Assembly (NCBI GenBank): GCA_007570785.1
Contig: ML660203.1
Location: forward strand, 5,577,460-5,641,459
Direction: 5' to 3'
From: Antilocapra americana
Taxonomy: Eukaryota > Chordata > Mammalia > Artiodactyla > Antilocapridae
DNA length: 64,000 nt
Position numbers and translations under genes: made by a program. A model generated the notes under the pieces. That model was given only the letters and a program-made list of their open reading frames with translations. It was not told the DNA's origin and did not search any database. This document shows positions 1 to 10,745 of this stretch, one piece after another (the first letter of the stretch is position 1; each line of letters begins with the position of its first letter).

Positions 1-186
1 GGGGCCCCTCATTTGACATTATGCATTGGTGCAAAGAGAAACTGGCAAGGTTCACGCCAAAGGTTTGTCCAATGTCCCCTGAGGCTGTGGGGAGGGTGAG
101 CCTGGGGCATATTAAGACATTTACTTGAAGTTGACAGTCAGAAGTCCCAATCTTCTGTCTCTTGTCTCAAAAGTAAGGGATTCAGG

Positions 187-450
187 ATTTCCCTTGTAGT
201 TCACTGGTTAAGAATCCACCTGCCAATGCCGGGGACATGGGTTTGATCCCTGGTCAGGGAAGATCCCACATGTCTCAGGGCAGCTAAGCCCATGTGCCAC
301 AACTACCGAAGCGGCACTCCAGAGCCTGTGCTCCGTGACAAGAGAAGCCACCCGAATGAGAAGTCCACACACCACAACTGGAGAAAGCCCATGCACAGCA
401 ATGGAGAGCCCGTGCAGCCAAAAATAAAATAAAATTAATTTTTTTTTAAA
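187..450 (+). mobile_element. CHR-2-type tRNA-derived SINE
   Basis: The tRNA-like head opens with a TTCCCTTGTAGTTCACTGG-type start and a degenerate B box (GGTTTGATCCC). It is followed by the CHR-2 body of CACAACTAC/GAGAAGCCAC units and an AATAAAAT tail. A 15-bp target-site duplication with one mismatch lies at 170-184 and 448-462, which fixes both ends. Non-coding; mobilised in trans by a LINE. Confidence 0.9.
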
Positions 451-462
451 GTAAGGAATTCA

Positions 463-1350
463 CTCCAAGTCTCAGAATGTAACATTTCCCTCCTCCATGC
501 ATTGTGGACTGATAGTTCCTCTTTAGAGCATTACAGAAAGCAAAAGTGATAAAGTCAATCACCCTTTTCATAAAGAAGAATTATGATATTTTTAACAAAA
601 TCACCCTTGTTAAAATAAAAAATGCTCTCTTTAGTAACAGAGGCAGGCCATACCAGCTGTCTGAGCTTTCCATTACAATCTCCCTGCCTCTGGCATCCTT
701 ACCCTAGGAGAGCCAGGAAGTAGACTCAGAAGTTGGTACCCTGTTGCCCAAGACAGAGCCATGACTCCAGCCAATTACAATAATGGAGCGGGGCTGGGGG
801 AGGCGGGATATAGGTGCTAACTATTGTTGCAGCCTGGTTAGTGCTGTAAGCAAGCATGAGATGCAAAATGGAGTGAAGATTACATACCTCATGGAAGTCT
901 AGGAGAAAAACCATCCTCATCCCTTGCTGAATCACCTCCTTACGTTTTTTCCTGGAGGGAATCGGGGTTACTACACAAATTGCAAAATCACACTTACTAG
1001 AGCAAAGGAAAGAGGGAAATCATTCTCCCTGGGAATTCAAAAGAGCAAAAGCTAAACTGAAACAGGTACCTTGGCTTCGAAGGCTAACTGTTGGGAAGTA
1101 GGGAATAAAATACTGCTTACACTAACACAGATCATCGAGACTCGACTAGAGATTTCCAACCAAACCTACGCATCCTGCAGCAAGTTCGAGCCCCAGGAGG
1201 TATCTGAGACCCGTCCTTTGAAGACCCTGGAGAATTTGAGGACTCTCTGCCATTGCAGGACATCCTGCATCTGGTAAACAGCTTTGGACAGATGGGCGAA
1301 ACCCCCAAGAGGTGGGATGAGAGGGAAGGGTATAGTTAAAGATCTTTCCT
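463..1350. other. Unassigned single-copy sequence
   Basis: No repeat family, splice-flanked ORF or RNA gene was recognised. Short ORFs on both strands lack codon structure or known motifs. A GC-rich stretch near 780-810 is the only compositional feature. Confidence 0.5.
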
Positions 1351-1366
1351 AAAGAATGTGGTCTGT

Positions 1367-1551
1367 GGGCTTCCCTGGAGGTCCAGTGGCTAAGACTCTG
1401 CCCTCCCAATGCAGGGGGCCCCAGGTTCGATCCCTGGTCTGGGAACTAGATCCCACATGCAACAACTAAGAGTTTGCGTGCCACAACTAAAGATCCTTCA
1501 TGTCACAACTAAGACGTGATGCAGCCAAATAAAAAGCTTTTTAAAATGAAA
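1367..1551 (+). mobile_element. CHR-1-type SINE carrying a nested CHR-2
   Basis: The head reads GGGCTTCCCTGGAGGTCCAG, with a B box GGTTCGATCCC and the CHR-1 body of repeated CACAACTAAGA/AAAGATCC units. Its A-rich tail is interrupted by the CHR-2 that follows at once. The presumed TSD (1351-1366 and 1862-1877, about two mismatches) encloses both SINEs, so CHR-2 most simply landed in the CHR-1 tail. Confidence 0.88.
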
Positions 1552-1552
1552 T

Positions 1553-1861
1553 GGGCTTCCCTGAGGGCTCAGTGGTGAAGATTCTGCCTGCCAGTGCTGG
1601 AGACACAGGTTCAGTCCTGATCCAGGAGGATCATACATAGTGTGGAGCAATTAAACCCTGTGCCGCAATTACTGAGCCTCTATCCTAGAGCCTGGGAGCT
1701 GCAGCTCCTGTGCTCTGCAACAAGAAAGGCCACTGCAGTGAGAGACCCGTGTATAGCAACTAGAGAGTGGTCCCTGCTCACGACAACTAGAGAAAAGCCC
1801 ACGCAGCAATGAAGACCCAGCACAGCCAAAAATAAATGCATAAGTAATTAAAAAAAAAAAA
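1553..1861 (+). mobile_element. CHR-2-type SINE nested in a CHR-1 tail
   Basis: A complete CHR-2: tRNA-like head, a body with GAGCCTCTATCCTAGAGCC and CAACTAGAGAAAAGCCC units, then CAGCCAAAAATAAATG and a poly-A run. It directly follows a CHR-1 and shares that element's outer TSD. Confidence 0.88.
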
Positions 1862-2311
1862 AAAGAATCTGGTGTGAACAACCTAGAATCTTTATAAAGG
1901 TCAGTGTGCTGAGACTCATCACCAGACCAGCTCCTGGCACTGGGAAAATGTCAAAGGAGCAAAATCCCGGAGAAGACAGCCCTGCTTGTGGAGGCTTTCA
2001 GGGTTAAGAACCCCAGGGAGAAAGTCTCTTTTATCATCAGATGGGCTGAAAGAGGAGGGGAAGCCTACTGAGTTATTCCCAAAACTCTGCCCTCTGCACA
2101 GCTTCTCCTAAGGGTCAGTTGCAGTCAAATCTGTCTCTGTTTACGGGTCAGAGATGGAAGGAGGAAACTAGCCTTGACTGCACATCCTCGAACCAGATCT
2201 TTTGCATATATCATCTCAGGTTATCCTCTCAAAATACTCTTGGCCAAAGGACACCTAAACTAATAAGCATCTGAATGTTACAGTTGCATTGCTCTGGTAA
2301 AGACCCTGCTC

Positions 2312-3235
2312 TGATTCCTTAAAAAACTGGTAATAGAACTGTCATACAACCCAGCAATCCCACTGCTGGGCATACACACTGAGGAAACCAGAATTTTAAG
2401 AGAAACACGTACTGCAGTGTTCATCGCCGCACTGTTTACAATAGCCAGGACATGGAAACAACCTAGATGTCCATCGGCAGATGAATGGATAAGAAAACTG
2501 TGGTACATATACACAATGGAATATTACTCAGCCATTAAAAAGAATGCATGTGAATCAGTGCTAATGAGGTGGATGAAACTGGAGCTTATTGTACAGAGTG
2601 AAATAAGTCAGAAAGAAAAACACCAAGACCGTATATTAACACATATATATGGAATTTAGAAAGATGGTAACGACGACCCTATATGTGAGACAGCAAAAGA
2701 GATGCAGATGTAAAGAACAGACTTTTGGACTCTGTGGGAGGTGAGGGTGGGATAATTTGAGAGAATAGCATTAAAACATGTATATTACCACATGCGAAAC
2801 AGATCACCAGTCCAGGTTCGATGCATGAGACAGGGTGCTCAGGGCTGGTGCACTGGGATGACCCTGAAGGATGGGATGCGGAGGGAAGAGGGAGGGGGGT
2901 TCAGGATGGGGAACACATGTATACCCATGGCTGATTCATGTGAATGTATGGCAAAAACCACTACAACATTCTAAAGTAAAGTGAAAGAAAGTGAAGTTGC
3001 TCAGTCATGTCCAAGTCTTTGCAACCCCATGGACTATAGCCTACCAGGCTTCTCCATCCATGGGATTTTCCAGGCAAGAGTACCGGAGTGGGTCGCCATT
3101 TCCTTCCAGGGGATCTTCCCAATCCAGGGATCAAACCCACTTCTCCCACATTGCAGGCAGACACTTTATCCTCTGAGCCACCAGGGAAGCCCACAGTTAG
3201 CCTCCAATTAAAATAAATTAATTAATTTACAAAAA
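2312..3235 (+). mobile_element. 5'-truncated bovine L1 3' end split by a Bov-tA
   Basis: The segment opens at the L1 ORF2 end (ATTCCTTAAAAAACTGG). It runs through the CAATGGAATATTACTCAGCC region and the G-rich 3' UTR to the terminal TTAGCCTCCAATTAAAAT tail at 3195-3235. The terminal 44 bases are separated from the rest by a Bov-tA at 2979-3191. A TSD (2299-2311 and 3236-3248) flanks the composite, so the L1 came first. ORF2 here is a decayed C-terminal fragment. Confidence 0.88.
2979..3191 (-). mobile_element. Bov-tA SINE inside the L1 3' end
   Basis: Minus-strand full-length Bov-tA. The BovA part (GTTGCTCAGTCATGTCC on plus) comes first and the complement of the tRNA-like head (GAGCCACCAGGGAAGCCC) last. 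It interrupts the L1 3' UTR just before its A-rich terminus. Confidence 0.92.
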
Positions 3236-3552
3236 AAAGACCCTGCCCCAACCATCAGCAAAGCCAGCTGACCACTCCTTAAAGAGCTCCTGTCACTCAC
3301 TGGAGGGCACTGAATTTTATCTCAGATTCGCAGGTCTAGGACAACCTGGGAAGGCTGGCAATCAGATAATTAAGCAGGAACTAACAGCTCAAAGGAACCA
3401 AGAGTTTGGATTTCTGCAAATGTTTAAGAAGGTTTTTTAAGGAAGGCTTTGAATGGCCTTTCTCTAAACCAGGAGTTCTCAAAGCATGGACCCTGGACGG
3501 ACAGCACTGTCATCACCTGGGAACACCAGGTTAGAAATCCAGACACCACTAT

Positions 3553-4030
3553 CTTTAAAAGACATTTACACCCACATGTTCACTGCAGTGTTATTTACAA
3601 CAAATAAGATGGAAGCAGCCTGAGTGTTCATCAGCAGATGAATGGATTAAAAAAAGATGTGAAATAGATAAATAGATAGATATAGGTATAGAGGTAGACA
3701 CAGATATATACACACATAATGGAATATTATTCAGCCATATAAAAGAAGAAAATCTTGCTATTCCAGCAGACAAATTGGACCTTGAAGGCATTATGCTAAG
3801 TTAAGTAAATCAGACAAAAAGAAAAACTGTATAATCTCACTTATATATAGAATCTTAAAAAAAAAAAAACCTGAACTTGTAAATACAGAGAATAGATTAG
3901 GGGTTTCCAGAGACAGAGGATGGAATATGAGCAAAATAGATGAGGTGTTGAAAAGTCACAAACTTCCAGTTATAAGATAAATAAGTTCTGGGATGTAATG
4001 TATAGCAGGGTATGCTTTTAAAAAAGAAAG
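3553..4030 (+). mobile_element. L1 ORF2/3' UTR fragment (L1M-like)
   Basis: Degenerate L1 with TTCACTGCAGTGTTATTTACAA, CATCAGCAGATGAATGG, AATGGAATATTATTCAGCC and a 3' UTR including GGTTTCCAGAGACAGAGG. A GATA-rich microsatellite (about 3663-3716) replaces the usual GTATATA region. It is inserted in the MER5-like element. Confidence 0.75.
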
Positions 4031-4065
4031 GAAGAAACACAAATTCTTGAACTCTACCCTAGACC

Positions 4066-4292
4066 TGGAGCTTCACAGGTAGCTTAGTGGTAAAAAAAAA
4101 AAAAAAAAAAAAAAAATCCACCTGCAATCAGGAGACGCGGGTTTGATCCCTGGGTGGGAAAGATCCCCTGGAGAAGGAAACAGCCACCCACTCCATTATT
4201 CTTGCCAGGGAAATCCTATGGAAAGAAGAGTCTGGCAGGCTACAGTCCACTAGGTCGCAAATGAGTTAGACATGACTTAGAGGCTAAACAAC
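4066..4292 (+). mobile_element. Bov-tA with internal poly-A expansion
   Basis: Full-length Bov-tA with a perfect 10-bp TSD (ACCCTAGACC at 4056-4065 and 4293-4302). Inside the tRNA-like head, where Bov-tA normally reads GGTAAAGAATCC, there is an uninterrupted run of 25 A at 4092-4116. The BovA half is intact to GACATGACTTAGAGG. Confidence 0.92.
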
Positions 4293-4404
4293 ACCCTAGA
4301 CCCCATGACTCAAACATCCTGAGGATGTGGTCCAGCAGTCTTCACTTTTCACAAGGCCTGTTGATGATTCTGACACCAGGGTGTGTTTAAGAACCAGCTC
4401 TAAA

Positions 4405-5252
4405 CCTGGGAGCTCAAGTTAATGGCACTTGTTTCTTGAGGAAGGGACTAAGGACCTGGGAGTCGGAATAGCTAGAGCCCTTTGAACGTAGGCAGGCTCC
4501 CTCCCACCTCCCCATCTACACAGATTCCAGCACTGGTCTGGCTGGGCCACACCCCAGCCCTGCCTGGCCCTGCAGCCCGGTCTCAGCTAGGATACACAGG
4601 GACGCTCTGGCTTCTGGAACTTTGGGGGACACTGGGGACGGTTGTGTTTTGGGAGTTCTTGCTCCTCTCCGAAGCTGCCAGCAGAAAGACAGGGGGCTCT
4701 GTTCAAGAAATGCCCAGGACCCCAGCCTGGGATTTTCCCAAGACTAACACCCAAAGAGTGAAACAGTCAATCAGGCAAGGCTCCACTACCCCCAGGAGCC
4801 TGGCAGGAAGCAAACACACAGGCCCAACCCAGGGATGCTGAGCCAGGGGGTGCCTGTCACATCTGAGGAGGCCCAGAGGTGCCAGCTCGTCAGTTGGACT
4901 TGGATGGCAGTGCAGTGCTGCCAGCTGATGGATGGCTTTCCAATGAGGGCGCTGTGAAGGCTGCCAGCTGTGCCAGTACAGGCTGGTGATCAGCATGGCT
5001 GCACATTCCCCTCCCACGTGTACCAGGAACATCACACCTCCCACGAGCAGCAATTAATCTGTGTAGGAGACAGGCCGGGACAAACAGGACCAGGGAGCTG
5101 CCAGCAAGTCACTGCTCCCTGTCTGCCACCCCTGGAGGGTCGGGCAGGCCCTTGATACATGCAGTCTACCAGCCAGAGATGCCACCAGCCTGCCTTCATC
5201 AGCAACCCTGGGGCTAGGCAAATGGTGGGAGGGGTTGGGGTACCCAGATGAT
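4405..5252. other. Unassigned GC-richer single-copy sequence
   Basis: No repeat or coding feature recognised. Overlapping ORFs of about 115-120 codons occur on both strands at 4482-5053, as expected by chance in GC-rich DNA, and no known domain is visible. Confidence 0.5.
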
Positions 5253-5706
5253 GAACTAAGAGCCGGTAGGTACAGGTTCAAATCCCGGCTCTGCCACTGA
5301 CAAGCTATGAGGCCTTCAGCAAGTTTTATCACTTCCCTAGGCTTCATTTTCCACCAGTGAAAACCTGCAACCTCTCAGAGTTAGGATGAGAAGATGGGGA
5401 GTTTGGGATGGACATGTACACACTGCTGTATTTAAAATGAATAACCAATGAGGTCCTACAGTATAGCACAGGGAACTCTGCTCAGTGTTATGTGGCAGCC
5501 TGGACGGGAGGGGAGTCTAGGGGAGAATGGATACATGTATATATATAGCTGAGTCCCTTTGCTTTCCACCTGAAACTATCACAATGTTGTTAATTGGCTA
5601 TACCCCAACACAAAATAAAAAGTTTTTTAAAAAACCGAAAGAAGAGAAAGAAATGACTTATGTGAAGTGCCTGGCACACAGTAGATACAGAGCAAATAGT
5701 GATGTC
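5253..5706 (+). mobile_element. MIR SINE split by an L1 3' end
   Basis: The left part (5253-5390) has the tRNA-like GGTTCAAATCCCGGCTCTGCC and a core resembling the MIR CCTCAGTTTCC segment. The 3' tail resumes at about 5650-5706 with GTGCCTGGCACACAGTAG. The L1 tail between them (5391-5637) must be younger. Confidence 0.75.
5391..5637 (+). mobile_element. L1 3' UTR terminal fragment
   Basis: Typical L1 3' end: GGGGAGTTTGGGATGG, AGCACAGGGAACTCTGC, CACCTGAAACTATCAC and GGCTATACCCCAACAC with an AATAAAAAG end. It is 5'-truncated with no coding part, and inserted into the MIR. Confidence 0.85.
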
Positions 5707-5984
5707 TCTCCTCTGTCCCCAGCAGTCCACCTAGACACTGGGGCTTTCCCAGGAAACCTCACATGATTACTAAACAAGCACAGAGCGCCTCTCCCAGGCC
5801 GATGAGGTCCCCCCCAAAAAGGAAGAGTTGGAGAGCAGATATCTTTCTACGAATCATTCAATCTGGAAACAGCCTAATGGTGGCAAAGAAAGGAGCCCCG
5901 TGCAGTCAACTTGAGTCCAGCTGGTCTCCTGTCCCCTGCCTCATCCTGCCCAGCCCACAAACTCCAGAAGCCAAGAGGTGACCT

Positions 5985-6525
5985 CTAGAAGAAATTTCAG
6001 ATCACAGCCCTGTCCTATTTTTAAAGCTCCATGTGGATCCTTAAGGCCGACAGAGCAAAGTAAAGGTGCCTCAGCATGGCCTTCAATGTCAGGTTCAAAT
6101 CTTCTGAGTCTCACCCCTCACCATGAGCCGCCCGCTTCCAGCCACCCAGGAAACAGTGCCATTCCCAGAATGCACGAGGACATTGCAAGACTGGCCCTTT
6201 GCGTGTACTGTCCTCCTGCCTGGAAAGCCCATCCTGAGCTCTTATTCGTTTAAAGCACTGACCCTCTGTGACTCAACTTTAGAATGACATCCTCTGATTC
6301 CCCTGCTACAAGCGTAGGTACATGGGCTTTCTTACACCTGACACAACTATCTATCAAGGTCTTCCACCCATAAACATCTATTTGATTTTGGGTCCTCTCC
6401 ATCACTGAGCCATGAGTCCCTCCAGTCCAGGGACCATGTTTGACTTCTCTCACATCTCTAGCTCCTGCAGGGTGCCTGGCACATGCTCTATAATCTTTCA
6501 GTAACTTCAGTGCAGTGCTTACTTG
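5985..6525 (+). mobile_element. L2 LINE 3' region
   Basis: Diverged L2 carrying the decayed ORF2 C-terminal segment (CCTGCCTGGAAAGCCC) and the 3' UTR landmarks CCAGGGACCATGTTTGAC and GGGTGCCTGGCACATG. No open frame survives. Confidence 0.65.
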
Positions 6526-7004
6526 TAGCCGTATAATCATACCCATCACACCATGAACTAATGATTAATGAAGCCACAGATGACTGACCCACAATGAGGA
6601 GGGGGGAAACCCACGATCCTGACACATCTGGTCAACTCCAGCCCTGAGTCCCAAGGTTCAAGATGGCTCAAGTTAGAGGGTCGTCTGCAGACCCCTCATG
6701 CCCCTCACTGTGTTAGCTAATGTCCTATTCTGACTCAATTTACCCTTCTGTGGCCAAACCTAAAGACCAGTCGGAAACAGGTACCTTTAATCCTGGGTAC
6801 TTAAATCAGTGCCCTCCTATAACAGCTCAGAGTTTCATCAACCTCCTGAGGGCCTCAGACCAGCAGCTACTGTACTTCCGTGATCAGCCCCTCCTCTGAT
6901 CCAAGTGGCCCCAGGGATCATCAGAAATTTAGAGAATCAAAGAGCCCCAAGAACAGAAGGGAATTCTATTAGGGTGCAACTCATCTGTCTACTCACTCAG
7001 TGTT
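6526..7004. other. Unassigned sequence
   Basis: No gene or recognisable repeat. Ordinary composition with no open frame of note. Confidence 0.45.
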
Positions 7005-7262
7005 TATCTTGCTAGTCTCCTTCCCCAGCTTGAATGCTTCTAGCAACAGGGAACTCACCATCTCTAATGACATCTTCTTCCATCCTTGGTCAGTCAACCT
7101 CCTGGATGTCTCCAGATCCTACAGTTTTCCGTAAATCAATGGTTCTCATCTCCTCAAATCTCCTTCTTTCATAAAATGAGGAATCAAGCATTGTTCCCCA
7201 GATCTCAACAGATTTCTGAAGGAAGCGAAGCGGTTCACATTTCACCTGGCTACCCCGAATCT

Positions 7263-7471
7263 GCGTGCAAGCAAGCTCAGTTGCATCCAACTCTGCAACC
7301 CCTGTGGACTGTAGCCTGCCAAGCTCCCCTGTCTGTGGAATTTCCCAGGCAAGAATACGGGAGGGGGTTGCCATTTACTACTCCAGGGGATCTTCCCAAC
7401 CCAAGGATTGAATCTGCATGTCTTGTATCTCCTGCATTGAAGGCAGATTCTTGAGTCATCTGAGAAGTCCC
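7263..7471 (-). mobile_element. Bov-tA SINE, diverged
   Basis: Minus-strand Bov-tA with AAGCTCAGTTGCATCCAAC, GGCAAGAATACGGGAGG and the head complement ending GAGTCATCTGAGAAGTCCC. Several substitutions in the head suggest an older copy. Confidence 0.88.
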
Positions 7472-8302
7472 ACCCCTGGTCTGTTACAGAGTAATTTGTT
7501 ACCACCTCCAGCTGCCCAACTGATCTGCCAGAGAAAATGACAGACTGATGTCTCAAAATAATCATTTTATCTGGGTCTGGATTCCAGGTTCTTTTATAGA
7601 TCAGTGATAGGGGGGAGTTGAGGAAACAAAGTAAACAGGTCATTAATCTTGCAAGTATCTCCTAGAATGGCAAGTTTCAGGCAGGGGATGTGTTAATTTC
7701 TTCCTTCCTTCCATCTACAGGTGGACAGGGCTCCGAACAAAGGCAATTTAACAGTCAGGCAGAGGAGTAGGATTCTCTGATGCAGGCCCTTCTGTATGAT
7801 TATAATAACAAAAGCAATGAAAACCAAATCAAAGAAACAGTTTCAACCTGAGATGGAATTGACTTTTCCCTGCAACAGGTCCAACACTCTCCTACTGAAT
7901 TCTCATTCTATGCCCAGTATCTCAGCTCTTGTGCTATTTCTATTTACATTGCCTGAGAGCGAACTGGCTTGGGGGATCCATATCACCCTGATTACTTATA
8001 TGAAGTCAAGCATGAACTAAATAAGCCCCAAGACATTAAAGGCATGCTAGGATAAGCTGGAGCTTCCCTCACCAGGATCTGGGTCATTGCTTCTGCATCC
8101 CAGTACAAGACACTCCATTATTCTTGTGCTGATTCATCTTTTAAGATTTGGCCCCACACAGGTAGTCAAGGTCTTTTCAGATACTGATTCTTTCATCCAA
8201 CCTCTTTGCACTTTTTACTTCTCATCTTTATTTCATCTGTGGATTTCATCAACGGATTTTCTATCTCTTCATTCAAATCATTCATTAAAAATGCTAAATA
8301 GG

Positions 8303-8615
8303 GGCTTCCCTGGTGGCTCAGTGGTAAAGAATGCATCTGCCAATGCAGGAAACACAGGTTAGATCTGGGAAGATCCCACATACCGCAGAGCAACTAAGCC
8401 TGTGCATCACAACTTTAGAGCCCAGGAGCCTCAGTTACTGAGTCTGTGTGCAGGAACTACTGAAGCCTGCATGCCTAGAACCAGTGCTCCACAGCAAGAG
8501 AAGCCACAGCAATGAGAATCCCACACACCACATCTAAAGAGTAGTCCCTGCTCTCTGCAACTTGAGAAAACCCTGTGTAACAAGGAAGACTCGGCACAGC
8601 CAAAATAAATATGAA
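8303..8615 (+). mobile_element. CHR-2-type SINE with clear TSD
   Basis: Complete CHR-2 inserted in the CR1/L3 relic. The TSD around ATGCTAAATAGG lies at 8285-8302 and 8616-8632 and differs by one A. The second half of its B box is shortened (GGTTAGATCTGGG). Confidence 0.93.
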
Positions 8616-9134
8616 TTAAAATGCTAAATAGGATCAGGAATGAAATAGAACCCTTAGGCACTCCAGTAGAGACCTCTTAGCAGGATAATATCCACTCATT
8701 AATCTGTTCTAAATAGGTAATGCTAATTATTTATCTGTTGGGATTCTCTAAAACCCAGTCCATATTCTCAGTCTTCTTCTTAAGAATAGCTGAAGATTCT
8801 TTTACAAGTCCTGCTGAAACTCTGCTGAAACCCAGATCAACAATCTACTTCATGGAGCAGATATTGCTATAGATTACTCATTCGCTGCCCACACCCATTC
8901 TTCCTGACTTTTGCACGGAGACAGTGTGCCAAGATACCAACTACTTTGCTCAGTTTCCCTCGAAAATAGCAGTGGCCATGTAAATTATTCTGGCCAATGA
9001 GGTCAAGTTGGAAATTACTGGGTGGACCAGCCCTCTTGACACCGTGAGTAAAAACCCAAGTCAATCACAAACTCACCTCGGCCCTAAAGTTGTGAGTCTT
9101 TGAAATCAATACTAAAGACCACCTGCCTCAGCTA

Positions 9135-9540
9135 AAACAAGCTGAGTCTTATGTGTCAGCTTCCCTGGGATGCCCAAATATTCAGTTAGATGTTGTCTCT
9201 GAATGTTCCTAAGAGAGCATCTCTGGATGGGATTAACATTTGAATTGGCAGACTGAGGAAAACTGATTTTGGGTGGGCCTCATCCAAACAGTTGAAGGGC
9301 TGGATAGGACAAAACTGCTGACCCTCCCTCAACTAACAGAGAATTCCTCGTATGATTCCCTTCAAGCCAGGGCATCAGTTTTTCCTGACTTCAAATTTAA
9401 ATAGAAACATCAGCTATTCCCAGGTCTTGAGACTCCTGATCTTCAGTTTTGAAACTATACCATCAATTCTCTTGGGACTCTAGATAGCTAGATAATAGAT
9501 AAACAGATAAATCCTATCTGTCCTGTTTCTCACCTACCTC
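9135..9540 (+). mobile_element. Ancient repeat, MaLR- or L1M-like (family unresolved)
   Basis: Landmarks are a TTATGTGTCAGCTTCCC start, GGATGGGATTAACATTTGAA, GGTGGGCCTCATCC and ACTATACCATCAATTCTC, followed by a GATA-like microsatellite (9482-9512). The same repeat recurs in better form at 45355-45908. I recognise the pattern but cannot settle the family. Confidence 0.5.
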
Positions 9541-10414
9541 TGAAGGATAAAGTAAAAGCCTTCTGAAAGCAGTGTAGCTCTGTCCCTGCAAGGGAGGAGG
9601 TGGCAGAAGGAATATATATAAAGGGTCTTGGACTACGTGTTGCTCCCAGTTGCCAGGAGGATGGACAGTCCTCAAGCCAAAGTTGCCTGGAGGAGGACCC
9701 GGCATACTACAAGAGTAGGTCAGCATTAGTAGCCCTACTGTGCTCAGTCACTGCTGGAAATAGCCTATGAAAAGTGTAACCCTGGCCCAAACACGCTGTG
9801 GATTCACTGAGACAGCAGCTGAGTCATCAGTCAGTTGTGTTCCCACAGCTGAGGAATTTTTATGACCATTACAGAAAACCTTTCTCATGTCTTGGAGGGT
9901 TTCTTACTCACCCTTCTCCCCAGGTTTCAATATGCTTTAGGGTACTTGACATCTCTTTGACAATATCCCTGGGTTCTACTCACATATTTCAGGGCACCAG
10001 TGAAAGTCCCTTTCAAAATCCTGTTTTAAGCCAAATGAAAACTTTTGAAATGTGCCAAATTCGTACTTAAAATTAATAGCCCTAGTTACTTTCACAATTT
10101 AGCAAGAAGTAATAAAAATAAACAAGACAAATGTTATTTTTGGTAGGTTAGAATAAGTTTTTAAAAATCATAATTCATAAAAGTCAAAAGAAATGAATTA
10201 GTAGAATGAAAATATCAGAATTTTTTTGTAATCCAATAAGTTGGGTCTTAAAGGAAAAGCAACAATTGCATAGACAAAATAATCAACTAGTTTAAATCTT
10301 AAATAATCCCCAGACAAAACACAAATATTCTGAAACAGGAATGAGAGAGAGGGTATAACCACTGATTAGAAAAGAAATTTAAAGAAAATTACAAGACAAT
10401 AAGGCGTCAAGTAC
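9541..10414. other. Unassigned AT-rich sequence
   Basis: No gene or repeat recognised. The right half (10050-10400) is strongly AT-rich. A 90-codon ORF at 9798 has no recognisable features. Confidence 0.45.
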
Positions 10415-10600
10415 CTCATTTAGGTAGTATTGCCTGGGGAGGTCTTGCCAAAGAGGTGACATTCAACCAGAGACTTTAATGGGGAGAAGAAAGCAGTCTT
10501 GCAAAGACCTTTGAGAAGGCACTTTCAAGTGCAAGCAAACTTAGATATTTGAGGAACAGAAAGAAGGTCATGTCCAGAAGAGAAGCTGAGATGCTGAGGT
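10415..10600 (-). mobile_element. L2 LINE fragment
   Basis: Complement of the L2 ORF2/3' region: GGTGACATTCAACCAGAGAC and GAGGAACAGAAAGAAGG match the minus-strand L2 text for FHLRCCLSE-like coding. Decayed. Confidence 0.5.
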
Positions 10601-10603
10601 CTT

Positions 10604-10707
10604 AAACATCTTGCCTAAGACCACTCTGCTGGTAAAGAGTAAAGTTGGGGCTGAACCCAGAAGTTCTAACCCAAGAATCTGCACTGATCACCACTATACT
10701 ATAGGAT
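10604..10707 (-). mobile_element. MIR fragment
   Basis: Minus-strand MIR: TTGCCTAAGACCACTCTGC, GGGGCTGAACCCAG and CACCACTATACTATAGG are the complements of the MIR core and tRNA-like head. Confidence 0.65.
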
Positions 10708-10745
10708 TTCTCTTACACACTTCCATATGTCTTAAGAATTAACCA

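Larger units (their letters stand above)
3469..4404 (+). mobile_element. MER5A-like hAT MITE broken by two insertions
   Basis: Three colinear pieces of a MER5A-type non-autonomous hAT-Charlie element are visible: 3469-3552 (GAGTTCTCAAAGCATGG and CATCACCTGGGAAC), about 4041-4065 (AAATTCTTGAACTC, ACCCTAGACC) and 4303-4404 (GATTCTGACACCAGG, ending in AAGAACCAGCTCT). An L1 fragment and a Bov-tA fill the gaps. It pre-dates both. Confidence 0.72.
7005..8880 (-). mobile_element. CR1/L3 LINE relic, discontinuous
   Basis: The clearest pieces are 8085-8302 and 8633-8880. They read, on the complement, as the CR1-like RT segment: TTCATTCAAATCATTCATTAAAAATG is the complement of the conserved F-I-N-D region, followed by CCTTAGGCACTCCAGTAGAG and CTCTGCTGAAACCCAGATC. 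A weaker 3' portion lies at 7005-7240 (CAGGGAACTCACCATCTC). Much of 7472-8084 is not assignable. A Bov-tA and a CHR-2 interrupt it. Ancient, no coding potential. Confidence 0.6.
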
